In this document: positions 37,301-47,470 of the stretch, one piece after another
How the letters are laid out: the number at the start of each line of letters is the position of its first letter
Numbering within the stretch: the first letter of the stretch is position 1
Origin: Epinephelus fuscoguttatus
Taxonomy: Eukaryota; Chordata; Actinopteri; Perciformes; Serranidae
NCBI RefSeq assembly: GCF_011397635.1
Contig: NC_064772.1
Coordinates: 14,337,035-14,401,034, forward strand
Reading direction: 5' to 3'
DNA length: 64,000 nt
Notes under the pieces: generated by a model
What the model was told of the DNA's origin: nothing
Seen by the model: the letters and a program-made list of their open reading frames with translations, nothing else
The model's database searches: none
Position numbers and translations under genes: made by a program

Positions 37301-40300
37301 TAGTAAAAGAGTCCACATATATAGAGTTCAAACAAAGAAAATAGAACAATAAAAGATTATCAGTAAGCTGCAAAAAACAAATGTACCACAATGTCAGAAA
37401 TGTACTGTAATAATAATACGAACCTTAATCTATTAAGCGCTTTTCAAATCAGAGTTACAAAGTGCTTCACTTGTCAATAATGAACACAGACAAGACATAA
37501 AAACAACTTTTTAATGAACTGATAAAAACACTTTGGTTTATAAAAACTGTGGAAATAAGAATTAACTTAAAAACTTAAGTAAAATCAGGAAATGCTCTCG
37601 GATAAACGTACATTTTAAAAAGGGACTTAAAAGAGATCACTGACTCTGCCAACCTGATCCCTCAGGCAGACCGTTCCAGAGCTTCGGGGCCCTGACAGCA
37701 AAAGCTCTGTCCACTTTAGTTTTCAGCCAGGCCTCTGGAACATACAAAAGACCTCTGCCTGAGGACCCTGAAGTATGTCCTGGCATGAACGGTACTACGA
37801 GGTTGGAGATATAGCTGGGAGGGAGACAATGAAGAGCCTTTAAAGTGATCTTAAAATTTATTGTGAAACATATGGGAGCCAGTGTGAAGAGACTAAAACT
37901 GGAGTGATGTGATCACGGCTCTTGGTTCTGGTTAAAAGCCTGGCAGCTAAATTCTGCACAGAAATGTAAACAGGTTAATGGCGGAGATCATAAAAATACT
38001 AACTGGTGATCAGCAGGGTGCAAATTAAGAATGCCCAAAAACTTGTCATGTAATAATTGATTTGTCGAGATTGTAACACATTTTTTGGCATTCTTATGAT
38101 TGTTCATCATATGATAGTAACACAAATTTTGACTGATATTCAAAATCTTAACCTGATGTGTTTCCAAGTAGGTTTTCACATACAAAGAATTTGCTTTGGT
38201 GCATAACATAAACACAGTGAGGGGGAAGTGAAACTAAGAATGAAAACAAGTGTTGCAAAAATCGAGAAATATACATTTAGAATCAAATGAAATTATAATA
38301 AAAATATGAAAAAAATGAAAAGTATCACAATACAAGTACAATATGTCTGAATTAAAATGAAAGAGCTTTTGCCATTCTTAGAGGTGGTAATTTGTGCAGA
38401 ACACACATTCAAATTTGGCCCCTCCCATCAGGCTCAACTGTGCGCTGCCCCTACGCCTCCCGGCAGTTGGGTGTTACACAGAATGATTCAAAGCTCAATC
38501 CTCACACTACATCAAGCCATATATTAGCTAAACGTAAAGTTATTTGCATCGGTTGATAGTCGGAATTAGCCTCCACAACAAACTACATAGGAATTACAGT
38601 TGTTGTAATGGAAAAGTTGATAAATTGGCATACTAGCACAAGCTAACCGGCCTGTATTTGGGATTTACCTGTCCAACAGAAAGCAGGCCAACTCTGCGTC
38701 GCTGTACATCCCGAGCCTCTCCTTCAATGCTCGAAAGCAGGTGCAAGTCACCCCGATATTCACACAAGTTTTGGCCCGTGCTTTATCGGCTCGGCGTTTT
38801 GCCTCACTCACATTGAATTTCCTTTTCTTTGTGGGTACGTCTATCCGCCATTTCTCCCGGGTGTACGGAGCCCGGAGGTACGGAAGAAGGCTTCACAGAA
38901 GAGGTTCAGGCAAGGTTCGCGCTGGTGCACGCTCAGACACACTCGGGCACGGCACCTGCACTCTCTCATTGGCTGGGGAAATCTCTGGCCAGAAGCAGCC
39001 CGCTCATAAAAACATCAACATACAGTTAAAGGGCAGGAGCTCTGCAAACAGAGTCACCACCACACATGAGTAGAAGCCCATAGGTGATGATTACGCAGGA
39101 TTTCATTTGTATATGTCTATATTTTGTTTTGTTTGAAAATCCTCCAGATCCTACTTTTAATACTTTTTTGAATCTGCACTGCTTTTGTGCTTTCAGGGTG
39201 CCGGAGGACTCTGACCCCGAGATGGACGTGATTAACAATGGCAGGATTGGGCTTCTGATAGCTGGAAAAGAAGGTACGTAAATTAAAGTTAAGTTATGCA
39301 TCTATATTTTCTTCAATTAATATTTAATTTATCACTCTAGATTGCCCCCTGACGATCCAGTTCTATATCACCCCAACTGATGAAATGAAGACCTCAGATT
39401 TAAGTAAGATGTCGAAGTTCCTGCCACAAACAAGGCACATTCCTATATACATGTCAGGTCTTCAAAAGTGCCTGTAGCTGTCCTTTAAAAGCTCTTGTTT
39501 TTCAAAGAAATGATCGATACAGAGAGAGTCATCCAGGCAGCCCAGGTGACTGTAGGTGTCAGCAATGCGACCCACAAGCTTCAGATGGCATCTGTGCTCC
39601 CGCAGCTGGACCCCCAGGGGTAACGTGTCACCGTTTAATCTCTCACTCAACAGGATACCAATCATTTTACACCCCACAGTGAATGTGAATGTCAGTGCCA
39701 ATGGTGTTGATTTAGTAATGTCCTGTGGCAGTTCTCCTGTGTTCCTGCCGTTAAGTGAGGCGCCACATGAGTCGCTGCCTGCCTGCTTTCTCCTCAAACT
39801 GCAGCCGGCCATACCAATAATGTTGTCTTTTGTAAACAAGCTCAAACAAACTACAGGTCAGAGTAAAGATTAGACTTTTTAAAAAGTTTTCTATTTGGAA
39901 GAAGAGCCCAAAAGCATCACCCCATCTCATGCTCTCTTGTTCCTCCTCTGCGGTTTCATAGATGTGGCCATACCAGACGTTGACCTGCAGTGGGCACCAT
40001 TACCCCAACTTGTGATGAGACGTTCAAGTGCAAACAGCCATGGGGAGACATTAGATGAGGAGGATACTGTTTTTACAGTGGTATGTGATCAGCACATTTT
40101 AAAGCTCACTGCAAAAGGTCATTTCAAGCTGAATTATTATACAAGCCTTCAGATGTACAGCATGGCACAAAAGGAATCAGTACTTTTTCTGTGCAGCCTC
40201 TTCCTGGTGGTGTGATGCACAGTTACATCCTCCCCAGAGCTGCATGGGAGGTGCCTGCTCAGAGAGGGACTGTCATGGACAGTATTCCCTTCACCCACCC

Positions 40301-42222
40301 TGCCCACGTCCCGGCCCTGCTGGAGCTGCTTCGACATCAGTGTGTCATCAACACCCTGCTGAGGAGCTGCTTCACCTCTCAGTGTGCTGGAACAGGTAGG
40401 ACGATTTTTTGTACATCACACAAATCAGTTAGAATAGACAGAGACATTCATGCAAAGTCAGCAGGACTATTTTTAAACATTAATTAGTGAGTTATGTGAT
40501 GGTTTATTGATTTGATTCTGCTATCAGGTTCAGTTTGTGACCTGCACTTTGAAGTCCGTCCAGAGACTGAGACCAGTTTTTCTGTGACCTTCCACCGACC
40601 TGACACTGACTCCCTTGCTGTTTGTGAGCACTTGCCACAGAATACTACTTTTATCTGATTAGTTTGGATCCTTTTTACCCATAGTGTGTGTACTTTTAAT
40701 TTATATATTTATTTTTTTGGCCACAGTGCTGGTGAATGTACCCAATGCTCGTGAGATCATCTGCACTTTGTTCGGAGCAGGAATAAAGGATCCCTGTACA
40801 GATGAATACCTCTCCAATGTCATGAGGAGGTATGGCTTGCATCTTGCATCATGAGAGAATCCAGATTGAGATTGTTTTGGACTGATTTTCATGATTTCAT
40901 GTTAACGGTAACTTTTGTGTTTTTCAACCTGGACCTTATTTTCTCATGTTTTTGTGTCTAAGTGACTAATGGAGACAACAATTTTCGAAATTGGTACAGC
41001 ATTGAGCAAGACAACAGGCTGTAATGTGACCACTCAGGGCATTTTGTGCATCGTCAGTTTGCATTCACTAAAAATGCTGTTTTTGCCACTGACAGGCTCA
41101 GATTGTTGCAAGTGTCTGACAACATTATAGAAAGGATCCCTACAGGGATAGACCTTTTTGTTATAAAGTAAGAACCTTTTTTCTTCACCTGGAACTGCCC
41201 CAAAATCGCTTTCGTCTAACCCACCAGACTACATTTAAATTAACTTGATTTTATCATGTATAGAGCCAATATATTTTTGCATATTACTGGGGGTATTAAA
41301 GGACTATTTCAACCAAACCAGAGTTTGTGATTGTTGGAACGGTGAAAAGATGAACCAAGATAGTTTTTGTCAGGTTTTTATTTTGTTTTTGTTGACTTTG
41401 AATTAAGTGTTTTTATGATGATTAAATTGCCTTTTATTTAAATGAAGCCTGGTGGGTTTGGCCATAGCAATCTAAGGGCTGTTTCTGGATAAAGAAAAAT
41501 TAACATTTTTTAATCAGAAGCTCTATCTCTGTAGGGATCCTTTTCACGATGTTGTTGGACAAGCAGAAAAACAATCTGAGCCTGTCAGTGGCATAAACAA
41601 GCACTTAGTGGACGTAAATTGACGGTGCACAAATGCCCTGAGTGGTTATTTTGCAGCCTGTTTTGTGGCCGCCAGCTGCAGCAGTCTCACTCAATACTGG
41701 AACAATTTCAAAAATTGTTGTTGTTCCCATTATGCACTTAGACACATAAATAAGGGAAAATAGGGTCCAGGTTGAAAATTACTTAAGTAACCCATTAAGA
41801 GTGTGGAAAGCTGACATCTTTGCATTTTGGCCTCAGCCTGATCTTTTCTGTTACTGTGCCTCAGGTTCATGTCCGTTCCCGTGACCTTGAGGACATTATA
41901 CTGCAAGCTAGAGGAGATCACCTCTGCCCCACATTCTCCCAGCCATCTGGCCACCACAGAGGCTGAAAATGACCACTCGGCGCCCTCAAGCACCGCTGTG
42001 ACTGACACCAACGGCGCCTTGACTGCGTACTCCCATAGTGCAGCTGTGCCAGAAGACAGCTTCAGTGTTTCTGGTTCAGCCTGCTGTGCCATATCTGTTG
42101 CCAAATCTGAGCTCCTTCCTGAAATAAACTCAACTCCTGTTGTCAACCCTTACCCGTTCACTGCTGTGGGTGTGTTTTCACACTGGATGACTAATGATGG
42201 CCAACTGTCAGAGCTGATCTGA
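34363..42222 (+). CDS. Mediator subunit 1-like protein (short MED1 paralogue), 16 coding exons
   Basis: MED1 sits in the Mediator middle module and links nuclear receptors to RNA polymerase II. Coding exons: 34363-34446, 35440-35515, 35604-35658, 35829-35955, 36028-36056, 36188-36259, 37158-37232, 39197-39273, 39341-39403, 39508-39619, 39654-39856, 39962-40080, 40197-40395, 40528-40623, 40727-40829, 41865-42222. They sum to 1,848 nt (615 aa plus stop), in frame throughout. Residues 1 to about 515 align by eye with the folded N-terminal half of human MED1: DLHLKFAEKTWNETFQLVRR, LTADLFYLEV, GLVNQYNIPGDN, SLPACFLLKL and MSVPVTLRTL. After about 100 more residues the frame ends, so the receptor-binding LXXLL boxes and the long Ser/Lys-rich tail (about 1,000 residues) are absent. 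The exon may start at 34361, with a missing upstream exon; the ATG at 34363 aligns with an internal Met of human MED1. AATAAA lies at 42280-42285. Confidence 0.85.
36270..37088. mobile_element. Foldback MITE in MED1-like intron
   Basis: An 819-bp element has arms of roughly 290 bp inverted to each other. The left arm begins TTAAAGGGACAGTTCACC, and the right arm begins TTAAGAGACAGTTCACC in reverse complement. Both arms carry blocks such as GACCTTGTTGTGAGCAGTTT and GAGACATTGCTG. TTAA is present at both ends, as expected for a TTAA-targeting superfamily (piggyBac or Kolobok). There is no transposase. It lies only 10 bp from the upstream exon. Confidence 0.88.
37235..37970. repeat. Dispersed repeat-like sequence in MED1-like intron
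   Basis: The interval contains TTTTATTTATCCCAAGAGAA near 37246 and later CAGACCGTTCCAGAGCTTCG, GGCCTCTGGAACATAC and GATGTGATCACGGCTCTTGG. I recognise these as pieces of common fish repeats of unresolved class, possibly two different elements joined. No ORF survives. Confidence 0.5.
37971..39190. other. MED1-like intron, remainder
   Basis: AT-rich sequence to about 38380, then a GC-richer block (38640-39070) with an open frame of 110 codons that I do not recognise. The block looks repeat-derived rather than exonic: it has no homology to MED1 and the flanking exons join in frame without it. Confidence 0.45.
40921..41778. mobile_element. Foldback MITE in last MED1-like intron
   Basis: The left end reads TTTTCAACCTGGACCTTATT, and the right end in reverse complement reads TTTTCAACCTGGACCCTATT. 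The arms extend for several hundred bases and share blocks such as GTGTCTAAGTG, ATTGAGC/GAGACT, GCCACTGACAGGCTCAGATTG and GGATCCCTACAG. No ORF. It occupies most of the last intron. Confidence 0.85.
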
Positions 42223-42285
42223 GACTGTATGTTTACATGTGATGACCTATAGGTTAAAATGTGTCATTTTTAAGGGTTAAATAAA

Positions 42286-42984
42286 TGTTTTGGCAAAATA
42301 ACATCAAACATGTCATTTGTAACTTGCATCTGGTCATTTTCTCTCAGCTAGAGATGCTGTGTCACTGCAGCAGTTTAAGTTAATCCAGTTAGTGTATGAT
42401 CACATCCATCTCCTGCAGAGAGCTACAGCGTTTCTTACATTGCATTCCAGTGTGGCAGAGATTGCTGCCTGTAAAGGTTTGAGGTTTGGCATTTGACCTC
42501 CCTCAGACAGCCAAGAGCCCAGTTGATTGGTACCATGTGAGCCAATCAAACATTGTTAAAGTGCATTCTTGATGGCTCATAAGAGTAAAGCAGAGATCAA
42601 CACATTGAAATAAGAAATGCTTGATGCATAAATAATATCAAGGGTAGGGCTTGATTAAATATTACAGATCACACTTAGTCATTTTTCCCCCTCTTAAAAC
42701 TACATTTTAGTGCAATAAATGAATTACAGTTGGTGTGAAAGTGTAGGAGTTCAATACCTTTGTGGAATGGAAACTCCACAGTCTGAAATATCTTAGTTTT
42801 CCTGGGTGCTGGCCAGGACAGCTACCAATAAAGCACACATATACTATCAGACATATTTTGCCATGCAATGCAAAGAAGCAAAATATGCATACAGAAAGCT
42901 CCATCGTGCTGTTTGCACAAAGAAAAACACAGTACTCTTTCTAAGGTGTGCAGCTTTCTTGAGTTTTCCCCTGGATACATGGAT
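42286..42984. other. Intergenic spacer downstream of MED1-like gene
   Basis: Nothing recognised beyond the MED1-like poly(A) signal just upstream. Several short chance frames only. Confidence 0.5.
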
Positions 42985-44905
42985 AGGTTACTGAATGGGC
43001 CTATCAGGCACAAGGGCCTAAAGTACCAGAGACCCCCCCCCTTCACCCACATAATGTCAGACAAATGAACAAGTACTGACCAGGAAGGGACACAAAAAGA
43101 CCACAAAGAGATTAGAAGGAACTGCAAAGTGATACAAATTTACTCCGAAAGGGGCAAAATACAAACAACCACGAAGAAACAAAGCAACCAAAATAGGACA
43201 AAAAATTCCTCAGAGCAAACATTCACTACAGGGGCAAAACAACCAGAGAGAAAAAAATGACTGCAAAGAGACCCAAAACAACTACAGAGACAAAAAAAGA
43301 CACAAAATGACTTCAAAGAAAGAGAAAACAACTACAAAGAAACAAACAGCTGCCTCAGAGACACAAAATGTCTAACAAAAGAAAAGAAAATGGCCACAAA
43401 GAGATGCAAAAGAACTTCAAAGAGACACAAGATTATTTCAAAGTAAATTAACTACAAAAAGGGACAAAACAACCACAACAACAAAATGTCCAGAAAAGAA
43501 ACAAAATAATCACAGACTCAAAAAGACCACAAAAAGATGCAAAAACAAACCCTCAGAGATACAAAATTACTTCAAAGTAAAAGAACTACAAAAAGTGGGT
43601 TAACAACCAACCAGTGACCAAAAAAGACACAAAATTACTAAAAGAAGGGGCAAAACAACCCAAAAGAGACACAAAATGGCTCCAAAGAAACACAACATGA
43701 CAACAAAGAGACACACAACAAAATGTCCAGAAAAGAAACAAAATTATCACGAAGAGACTCAAAAAGACCACAAAAAGATGCAAAAAAACCCTCAGACATA
43801 CAAAATTACTGCAAAGTAAAAGAACTACAAAAAGTGGGTAAACAACTGACCAATGACCAAAAAAGACACAAATTTACTAAAAGAAGGAGCAAAACAACCT
43901 AAAAGAGACACAAATAACTTCAAACAGCCAGAAAAGATGCAAAATGACCTCAAAGAAACACAAAACGACAACAAAGTAACACACAACTGCCTCAGAGGCA
44001 CAAAATGTCTAAAAAAGAAACAAAATGACCAAAGCGACACAAACAGACCAGTAAGAGATGCAAAAGAACTTCAGAGGCACACAGGATGACTTCAGTAACT
44101 ATAAAAAGAGGCAAAACAACCCAAAGGAGACACAAAATGGCGCCAAAGAAACACAACACGACCACGAAGAGACACACAACTGCCTCAGAGACACAAAATG
44201 TCCTAAAAAGAAACAAAATTATCACAGAGACTCAAAAAGAGATGCAAAAAACCTCAGACACAAAATTACTTCAAAGTAAAAGAACTACAAAAAGTGGGTA
44301 AACAACTGACCAATGACCAAAAAAGACACAAAATTACTAAAAGAAGGGGCAAAACAACATGAAAGAGACACAAAACAACGACAGAGACCAAAAAAACAGC
44401 CAGAAAAGATGCAAAATGACTTCAAAGAAACACAAAACAACGACAGAGAGACACACAACTGCCTCAGAGACACAAAATGTCTAAAAAAAGAAACAAAATG
44501 ACCACAAAGAGACTCAAAAAGAGATGCAAAAGAGACACAAAATTACTTCAAAGTAAAGTAACCACAAAAAGGGGCAAAACAACCCAAAAGAGATGCAAAA
44601 CTGACTTAAAAAAAACACAAAACAACTACAAAGAGACACACAACTGCCTCAGAAACATAAAATGTCCAAAACAGAATTAGAATGATCACAAAGAGATACA
44701 AAGCCACAAAAAGATGCACGGCGCCAGCAAAGAGATGCAAAATGACCACACACAACATTACTACAAAGAGAAGCAAAACAACAACAACTAAGAAGAGGTA
44801 AAATCACAACAAGGTTTGCGTGTCTTGCTCCTATGTAGCAGAGGTGGTGGGGCCTTTAACATGTCTTTGCCCAGGGACCCATTGACTCATAATCCGCCCA
44901 TGCTT
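42985..44905 (-). mobile_element. Minisatellite-bearing TIR element, copy 2 (inverted)
   Basis: Reading the minus strand from 44905: CATGGGCGGATTATGAGTCA, then GGGTCCCTGGGCAAAGACAT and CCCCACCACCTCTGC, a minisatellite of about 1.7 kb, then GTGACATT-like and GGGTGAAGG words, GGCCCTTGTGCCTGATAGG and TAACCTATCCATG. Both ends match copy 1 at 33008-34258, including the sequence on each side of the nested hAT MITE, which is absent here. The element is non-coding. Confidence 0.72.
43085..44800. repeat. Large degenerate minisatellite
   Basis: About 1.7 kb of tandem ACAAAGAGACACAAAA / CAAAACAACCACAAAGAGAC units. Higher-order copies of about 240-430 bp are visible, for example GTGGGTAAACAACTGACC occurs near 43836 and 44296, and CACACAACTGCCTCAGAG occurs near 43979, 44170, 44451 and 44638. 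The higher-order periodicity shows that blocks of several units were duplicated together. Confidence 0.88.
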
Positions 44906-45660
44906 GGACACAAGAGATAGCTTTAAACTAGCACTGTCTCCTCTATAAATTTACTTTTAATGCTGTGTTTGTGTAGAGTTAAACTTACGCCAAACTCCAT
45001 TTTAAATCTTCAAATTGGCAGAATATGTGCCTATATGGAAACAAACAAACACACCCACAAATCACCTACAGAAGATTAACTTTTAGTGTCTGCTCAGTTT
45101 AAGTTAAAGCATTTTCCATTGTGTTGTAACAAGAGAAAAGTATCCCTTGATCTTTTCATGAATAGTATATTTGAGATCAAATGAAAGTTTATTAACTTGT
45201 GTATCTAATTAGTCAGTATAGACTAAAATATCCCGTCATCTTCAGTGGATCTGTCGGTTGTGTGCATTTAGAAAGGAATTTCAACATGTATCCAGAATAA
45301 TAAGTCGCCTGTCAACGGCAGACAACTGGTTTTGTCCTGAGACTTTACTTCTGGATATCCGATGACCTGTGTGGCTGCTATTCATAGACACAATCCCACA
45401 TGTGTGGTTAAACCATTCTCTTCTTTCAGCAGGCCTATATCCTCAGAATATTTAGGAGATTATGTGTCCTCAGTTCTGATTGGCCGAGTCTCTTAAAGTC
45501 ACACCTGTGGTGATGACATAATGCTTTAATATTAATGAGCTACATAAGAGAAAATAACTTCATGGGGCTGTGACTGCTTCTATTATAGACCATGAGTGTG
45601 TCATTCCAGTGGTGGAAGTACATTTACTCAAGTACTGTACTTAAGTACAATTCTGAGGCA

Positions 45661-45740
45661 CTTGTAATCTATTATATAATATATATTATATATATATATT
45701 ATAATATATATATTATTATATATTATATATTTATAATCTA
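45661..45740. repeat. AT-rich microsatellite
   Basis: About 80 bp of imperfect TA/TATTA repeats, within the left part of the TIR element at 45607. Confidence 0.9.
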
Positions 45741-45981
45741 TTTGTACTCCACTTCAGGGGCAGATATTATACTTTTCATTCCACTGTTTGGTTGAGTTAA
45801 TTAATAGTTACTTTGAAGATTCACATTAATTACACAAAATCCAATTACAAATCAATGATGATGTATTAATATAGGTAAAGTTAAGGAAAAACTTTAGAGA
45901 ATCCAGGGGGATTTTTATAAACTAAATGGCAGTATATAAAGTAAATAATATTATTAAGTAATGCATCAATGATTATAGTCC

Positions 45982-46732
45982 ACATGGGCAGATTATGAGA
46001 CAGTGGACCCCTGAGCACAGATATGCAAAAGGCCCCACCACCTCTGCTACACAGGAGCCAGAAACACAGACTTTGTGGTGGTTTTGTCTCTTTTTGTTGT
46101 TGTTTTGATCTCTTTGTAATTGTTCTGCATCTTTTTGTGGTTTTGTGTTTCTTTGACATCATTTTGTGTATTTTTTTATGTTTTGTGTCTCTTTTAGGTT
46201 ATTTTTGGTCTCTCTTTGTGGTTGTTTTGTCCCTTTTTGTAGTCATTTTGTGTCTTTCAGGTCATTTTGTGTGTCTTTGAAATCATTTTATGTCTCTTTA
46301 GGGTCATTTTGTTTCTCTTGGCAGTTGTTTGGTCACTTTTTATAGTTATTTTGTGTCTCTTTATGGTCATTTTATGTCTCTTGGCAGCTGTTTGATCACT
46401 TTTTATAGTTATTTTTGTGTGTCTTTTAGGTCATTTTATGGCTCTTTGGCTCTATGTGGTTGTTTTGCCATTCTTTGTCGTTGTTTTGTGTCTGTTTGAA
46501 GTCCTTTTTACTCTCTAATGTAATTTTTTGCCTCTTAGGTCATTTTGTGTGTCCTTGGAGTCATTTTGTGTCTCTCTGTGGTTGTCTTGCCACTTGTTGT
46601 TGTTATTTTGTGTTTCTCTGAGATCCTTTTTCATCTTTGATCTCGTTTTGTGTCTTTTTTTGGGTCATATTTTATCTCTTTGAGGTCATTTTGTGGGTTT
46701 GTGGGCCTGTGCCCGGTAGCGTCCTTCAGTAA
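45982..46732 (+). mobile_element. Minisatellite-bearing TIR element, copy 3 (nested)
   Basis: The left end reads CATGGGCAGATTATGAGACA, then GAGCACAGATATGCAAAAGG and CCCCACCACC, almost identical to copy 1. The right end reads GGGCCTGTGCCC, then TAATCCACCCATT. Between them is about 600 bp of diverged minisatellite with TTTTGTGTCTCTTT and GGTCATTTTGTGT units. It sits inside another TIR element. Confidence 0.7.
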
Positions 46733-46967
46733 TCCACCCATTATAATCCATAAATATAATGTAGCCTCCATTATTTTGAAATTAGCCCTTTCTGCACAAT
46801 GATTTATTTTACTTTTGGTGCTTTAAGTAGCCTACATTTTGATTCTATCACTTTTGTACTTCAGTAAAAAAAAAAAATTAACGCATGCCTTTTACTTTTA
46901 CCCAAAAATTTCTACACTGTGGCATTGCTACTTTTATTCAAGATCTGAGAAACTTCTTCCACCAGTG

Positions 46968-47470
46968 TTTGTGAGTCACAGTCAGTCTTTGGCTTATCTT
47001 TCTTTAAATATCCACATCTCCCTCCCTGGTCTGCGGTCTCTTTAAATCCAGATCCAGCGGAGGAGAGCTGGGAGTCCTCAGTAACTTGTCTGGCCGCTAT
47101 GATTGCCCGCACTCAGCCTGATAAACAGCTGCTTACCATTTAGGGCACTTCACAAAACTTTTCTCCTAACTCCTCGAATCTGGGATTTTTTTTTTTCTTC
47201 CTTTCTGCGTTCACCGCTCTTTGTCTGTGGATGTTTCAGATATAGAAAGTCTGCACCGCTGGAAGAAGCTCGAGTCTGGACTCTAGGTTTGCGTAATGCT
47301 GAGGCGTCCTCTGTTCAACATCTGGATTAACTATTTGGAGTCAGAGCTAGCGGCCCTGCACAAAACTCTTGAGTGTCTCGCCTATCTTTGTGGAAAGACT
47401 GCCCTTTTCTCTGGAATTTAACCTCCTTTTGATACACCGGGTTTTGCGCATAGATTATGTATTCTTTAAA
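46968..47470 (+). promoter_or_regulatory. fbxl7 promoter and 5' UTR region
   Basis: Sequence upstream of the fbxl7 start codon. The transcription start cannot be fixed, and no TATA box at a convincing distance was identified. The 5' UTR must at least include the bases just before the ATG at 47471. Confidence 0.4.

Larger units (their letters stand above)
45607..46967. mobile_element. TIR element (CAGTGGTGGAAG ends) with a nested element
   Basis: The left end is CAGTGGTGGAAGTACATTTA and the right end in reverse complement is CACTGGTGGAAGAAGTTTCT. Inner words such as AAGTAAAAGGCATGCG fit the common fish family of AAGTACTTAAG-rich MITEs. The interior holds an AT microsatellite (about 45661-45740) and an inserted copy of the minisatellite-bearing element (45982-46732). 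No coding capacity. Confidence 0.7.

Noticed and set aside
38741-39073. 110-codon frame inside the MED1-like intron
   Set aside because: Unrelated to MED1. The flanking exons join in frame without it, and the region looks repeat-derived.
39654-39690. In-frame stop suggesting the MED1-like gene is a pseudogene
   Set aside because: The stop (TGA near 39680) appears only in a wrong phase. With phase 2 from the previous exon, the frame GG|G ATA CCA stays open through the exon.
43085-44800. Many short frames such as those at 43853, 44058 and 44477
   Set aside because: Same cause: degenerate minisatellite read in different frames.
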